A DNA stretch of 52,267 nucleotides, from contig NZ_MSMP01000034.1 in the NCBI RefSeq assembly GCF_001936575.1, positions 1 through 52,267 of the forward strand. Direction: 5' to 3'. The DNA is from Tenacibaculum agarivorans. GTDB lineage: Bacteria; Bacteroidota; Bacteroidia; Flavobacteriales; Flavobacteriaceae. Below, piece by piece: positions 49,648 through 52,267 of this stretch. The notes under the pieces are model-generated. The model ran no database searches. It was not told where the DNA came from and saw only the letters and a program-made list of their open reading frames with translations. The translations under genes and the position numbers were made by a program. Position 1 is the stretch's first letter; every line of letters begins with the position of its first letter.

Positions 49648-52267
49648 ATGAAAAAACAATTACAACTTGGCACATTGTTCTTTATATTAATGATATCTAG
49701 TATAAGAGCACAAACCAACAATCAAATTAATGGAGCCGCGGTAACACCCGAACAAAATATTGGTAGAGGTACTCCCGCTCCTTACGACAAATCAATATAT
49801 TATGAACCAGGTTCTCAAATTACTGGCGCAGATTGGAATGTAATCTTTGGACCAGGTGCAGGATCATTTTTAACCTCTAGTAGATATAATATTTTAATTG
49901 GAGGAATGGCGGGAGCCAGTTTTGATTCTAGCGATAACTATAATATTGTATTAGGAGCTTTCGCTGCAGATCAAACAACCAATAGTTTTGATAATGTATA
50001 CATAGGGAGTTTTGTGGCCAGATATAATAGCGGAGGTGATAATGTGATTATAGGAAAAGAAGCAGGTTTGAACTTAGAATCAGGAGCTGATAATACAATT
50101 ATTGGAGAAGAAGCAGGTGAAGAATTAACTACCGGAGATCGTAATGTATTTATAGGAGAAGATACGGGTAAGAATACAACTACAGGTTCTAATAACGTTT
50201 TTATAGGGCAATTAGCAGGACTTAATAACACAACATCTTGGGGGAATACATTTGTAGGAGGACAGTCAAGTTCAGGCACGCCTTTAGCATTGGATAATAT
50301 AGATAATGCATACAATATAACTTCAGTAGGAGCTGCGAGTGGGTATGATAATACCACTGGAATAGGAAATGCATTTTTTGGAGCAGGTTCAGGTCAAGAC
50401 AATGTCACTGGTAATGCAAATACGTTTATAGGTTATGATGCAGGTGCAAATAGTACAAATTCTACAGGAAATACATTTGTAGGGTATGGAGCTGGTCATG
50501 ATAATAACCGAGCAAGAGGGACAAATGATTCCAATAGAAATACCTATGTAGGAGCGGTAACTGGAGGAACAAATAGGATAGGTTCTGATAATGTTGGAGT
50601 AGGATGGAATGCAGATTTTGTAGAAGTAGGGCGATCAGGAAGTAATAGAAATGAACGTAATGTCTTTATGGGGAGTTCAATAAAAGTTCAAGGGAGTGAA
50701 AAAGTAGTACTGGGATACGACGCAGAATCCATAGGGAATAATACAGGAGGAATTGTTATTGGAGCGTTTAGTTCTGTCAATAAAAATTATGCTATTGCTT
50801 TAGGACATAATGTAGATGTAACGACAGCAAATACTATGGCTTTAGGTGGTAATACAACAACTAATAGAGTAAGTGTAGGTATTGGTACAGTTGCAGCAAA
50901 TCAAAATGCATCATTAGAGTTAGCAGATACTGATAAAGGTTTTTTAGTAAACAGATTAACTACAGCTCAACGAATTGCTATGGAAACTGCAGCGGCTAGT
51001 GGAAATGCTTTAACCACTACAGATGCAGGTTTACAAGTATACGATACAGATTTAAGTGCTCTTTTTGTTTGGAATGGAACAGCATGGATAAGTACAACTT
51101 CATCAGGTTCGGATGATCAAAAAGTAGATATCTTTCAAATTACAGATAATAAGATTGAATTATCCTTAGAAAGTGACGGAGAAGCTGTAAAAACAGTTGA
51201 TTTATCAAGCTATTTAGATAATACCGATAGTCAAGAGTTAGCTTTTTCTTCTAACGAATTGAGTATTTCAGGAAGCACAAAAACTATTGATTTATCAGGC
51301 TATTTGGATAATACGGATAATCAAGATTTAGGCTTATTGGGAAATACCTTGAGTTTATCGAATGACGCTACTTCAGTTGATTTAGGAAAATATCTAGATA
51401 ATACGGATAGTCAGGAATTGGATTTTTCTTCTAACGAATTGAGTATTTCAGGAAGCACAAAAACTATTGATTTATCAGGCTATTTGGATAATACGGATAA
51501 TCAAGATTTAGGCTTGTCAGGTAACACCTTGAGTTTATCAAACGATGCTACTTCAGTTGATTTGGTTAAATACTTAGACAATACGGATAGTCAGGAATTG
51601 GATTTTTCTTCTAACGAATTGAGTATTTCAGGAAGCACAAAAACTATTGATTTATCAGGCTATTTGGATAATACGGATAATCAAGATTTAGGCTTATCAG
51701 GTAATACCTTGAGTTTATCGAATGATGCTACTTCAGTTGATTTAGGAAAATATCTAGATAATACTGATAGTCAAGAATTAGATTTTTCTTCTAATGAATT
51801 AAGTATTTCAGGCAGTACTAAAAAAATCGATTTATCAGGCTATTTGGATAATACAGATAATCAGGATTTAGGCTTATCAGGCAATACCTTAAGTTTATCG
51901 AATGATGCTACTTCAGTTGATTTAGGAAAATATCTAGATAATACCGATAGTCAAGAATTAGATTTTTCTTCTAACGAATTGAGTATTTCAGGAGGCACAA
52001 AAACTATTGATTTGTCAGGCTATTTGGATAATACCGATAATCAGGATTTAGGCTTGTCAGGCAACACTTTGAGTTTATCCAATGACGCTACTTCAGTTGA
52101 TTTAGGAAAATATCTAGATAATACCGATAGTCAAGAATTAGATTTTTCTTCTAACGAATTGAGTATTTCAGGAGGCACAAAAACTATTGATTTGTCAGGC
52201 TATTTGGATAATACAGATAATCAGGATTTAGGCTTGTCAGGCAACACCTTGAGTTTAAGTAACGATG
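49648..52267 (+). CDS. Repeat-rich surface/fibre protein with YadA-head-like region (3' end beyond window)
   Basis: Open from ATG 49648 to the window edge without a stop (873 codons seen). A signal peptide (LGTLFFILMISSIRAQ) is followed by a ~330-residue region of short repeats with the pattern NVFIGxxAGxNxTTGxxN, resembling the left-handed beta-roll of YadA-type heads and phage-like fibres. A segment GFLVNRLTTAQRIAMETAAA, then TDAGLQVYDTDLSALFVWNG, is common in Bacteroidetes fibre-like proteins. From residue ~512 a 60-residue tandem repeat begins. The C-terminus is not visible, so a T9SS signal or an S74-type chaperone end cannot be checked. The leader ACCCCTC lies directly before the start, like that of the giant adhesin. 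Probably secreted. Confidence 0.88.
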   Translation, partial: MKKQLQLGTLFFILMISSIRAQTNNQINGAAVTPEQNIGRGTPAPYDKSIYYEPGSQITGADWNVIFGPGAGSFLTSSRYNILIGGMAGASFDSSDNYNIVLGAFAADQTTNSFDNVYIGSFVARYNSGGDNVIIGKEAGLNLESGADNTIIGEEAGEELTTGDRNVFIGEDTGKNTTTGSNNVFIGQLAGLNNTTSWGNTFVGGQSSSGTPLALDNIDNAYNITSVGAASGYDNTTGIGNAFFGAGSGQDNVTGNANTFIGYDAGANSTNSTGNTFVGYGAGHDNNRARGTNDSNRNTYVGAVTGGTNRIGSDNVGVGWNADFVEVGRSGSNRNERNVFMGSSIKVQGSEKVVLGYDAESIGNNTGGIVIGAFSSVNKNYAIALGHNVDVTTANTMALGGNTTTNRVSVGIGTVAANQNASLELADTDKGFLVNRLTTAQRIAMETAAASGNALTTTDAGLQVYDTDLSALFVWNGTAWISTTSSGSDDQKVDIFQITDNKIELSLESDGEAVKTVDLSSYLDNTDSQELAFSSNELSISGSTKTIDLSGYLDNTDNQDLGLLGNTLSLSNDATSVDLGKYLDNTDSQELDFSSNELSISGSTKTIDLSGYLDNTDNQDLGLSGNTLSLSNDATSVDLVKYLDNTDSQELDFSSNELSISGSTKTIDLSGYLDNTDNQDLGLSGNTLSLSNDATSVDLGKYLDNTDSQELDFSSNELSISGSTKKIDLSGYLDNTDNQDLGLSGNTLSLSNDATSVDLGKYLDNTDSQELDFSSNELSISGGTKTIDLSGYLDNTDNQDLGLSGNTLSLSNDATSVDLGKYLDNTDSQELDFSSNELSISGGTKTIDLSGYLDNTDNQDLGLSGNTLSLSND
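51181..52267 (+). repeat. 180-bp in-frame tandem repeat (about six copies, continuing past the window)
   Basis: Copies repeat with exactly 180-bp spacing; the same 60-base segment begins at 51241, 51421, 51601, 51781, 51961 and 52141. Each unit codes for 60 residues made of two related 30-residue halves, YLDNTDNQDLGLSGNTLSLS and YLDNTDSQELDFSSNELSIS plus linkers. Copies differ at only a few mostly synonymous sites, indicating recent expansion or gene conversion. A more diverged half-unit precedes it from ~51121. Confidence 0.93.

Noticed and set aside
51181..52267. Regularly spaced repeats considered as a CRISPR array
   Set aside because: The repeats are contiguous, 180 bp long, in frame, and without unique spacers; they are a coding tandem repeat.
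1..52267. Insertion sequences, prophage, integron or tRNA genes
   Set aside because: No transposase, integrase, phage structural gene, tRNA-like cloverleaf or rRNA stretch was recognised on either strand.

Overview
The window is strongly A+T-rich DNA from a marine-type member of the Bacteroidetes, most likely Flavobacteriaceae close to Tenacibaculum or Polaribacter. This is inferred from gene content, since no rRNA or tRNA gene is present. The supporting signs are type IX secretion system (T9SS) sorting domains of both type A and type B, a PorP/SprF protein with a PorE-like OmpA partner, TAnnTTTG promoters with an upstream TTG, weak or absent Shine-Dalgarno sequences, many TAATG stop/start overlaps, and a cyclophilin-FKBP fusion of the kind known from Flavobacterium.

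Layout. 1-3.8 kb (+): the 3' end of a T9SS type B adhesin, then PorP/SprF and a PorE-like OmpA protein. 3.9-9.4 kb (-): a small membrane protein, then three genes that read as one pathway: a 2-oxoadipate dioxygenase/decarboxylase (HglS/DUF1338), an Lrp/AsnC regulator, and a YdiJ-like D-2-hydroxyglutarate dehydrogenase. Together they would take the lysine catabolite 2-oxoadipate to 2-oxoglutarate. 9.7-17.2 kb: a short YqaE/Pmp3 gene, CsaA, a Mpo1-like protein, two secreted TonB-C-terminal-domain proteins, a dual immunophilin, an outer-membrane protein with internal repeats, and RF3. 17.4-20.2 kb (-): a TetR-controlled operon (tetR, DUF1348, alpha/beta hydrolase) with two matching operators, and a cyclophilin lipoprotein. 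20.3-24.3 kb (+): idi, a PTPS/QueD enzyme, kdsB, a HAD hydrolase, a CAT-like acetyltransferase and two small proteins. 24.3-34.2 kb: two ECF sigma modules, a conserved cytoplasmic protein, a PhnP-like metallo-hydrolase, a small outer-membrane barrel, two more TonB-C-terminal-domain paralogues, meaB, and a DUF4097-like protein that appears shortened. 34.3-36.9 kb (+): cysS, yidD, lgt. 37-38 kb: a REP-like palindromic element and a double-hotdog protein. 38.2-52.3 kb (+): a surface-adhesin region with a TPR/transmembrane/HTH regulator, a 3071-residue BspA-like protein built of eight PKD-DUF285 modules with a type A T9SS tail, a second palindromic element, a 57-residue secreted mini-protein, and a long protein with a YadA-head-like region followed by a 180-bp tandem repeat that runs off the window edge.

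Most distinctive points: the compact HglS-Lrp-D2HGDH cluster with palindromic candidate operator DNA; a four-member paralogous family of secreted, unanchored TonB-C-terminal-domain proteins sharing a DLNSI(T/S)KC box and an AATCCC leader motif; the TetR operator lying on the -33 element of a nearly leaderless promoter; the giant modular BspA protein and its repeat-rich neighbour; and two structured intergenic repeat elements that are probably multicopy.
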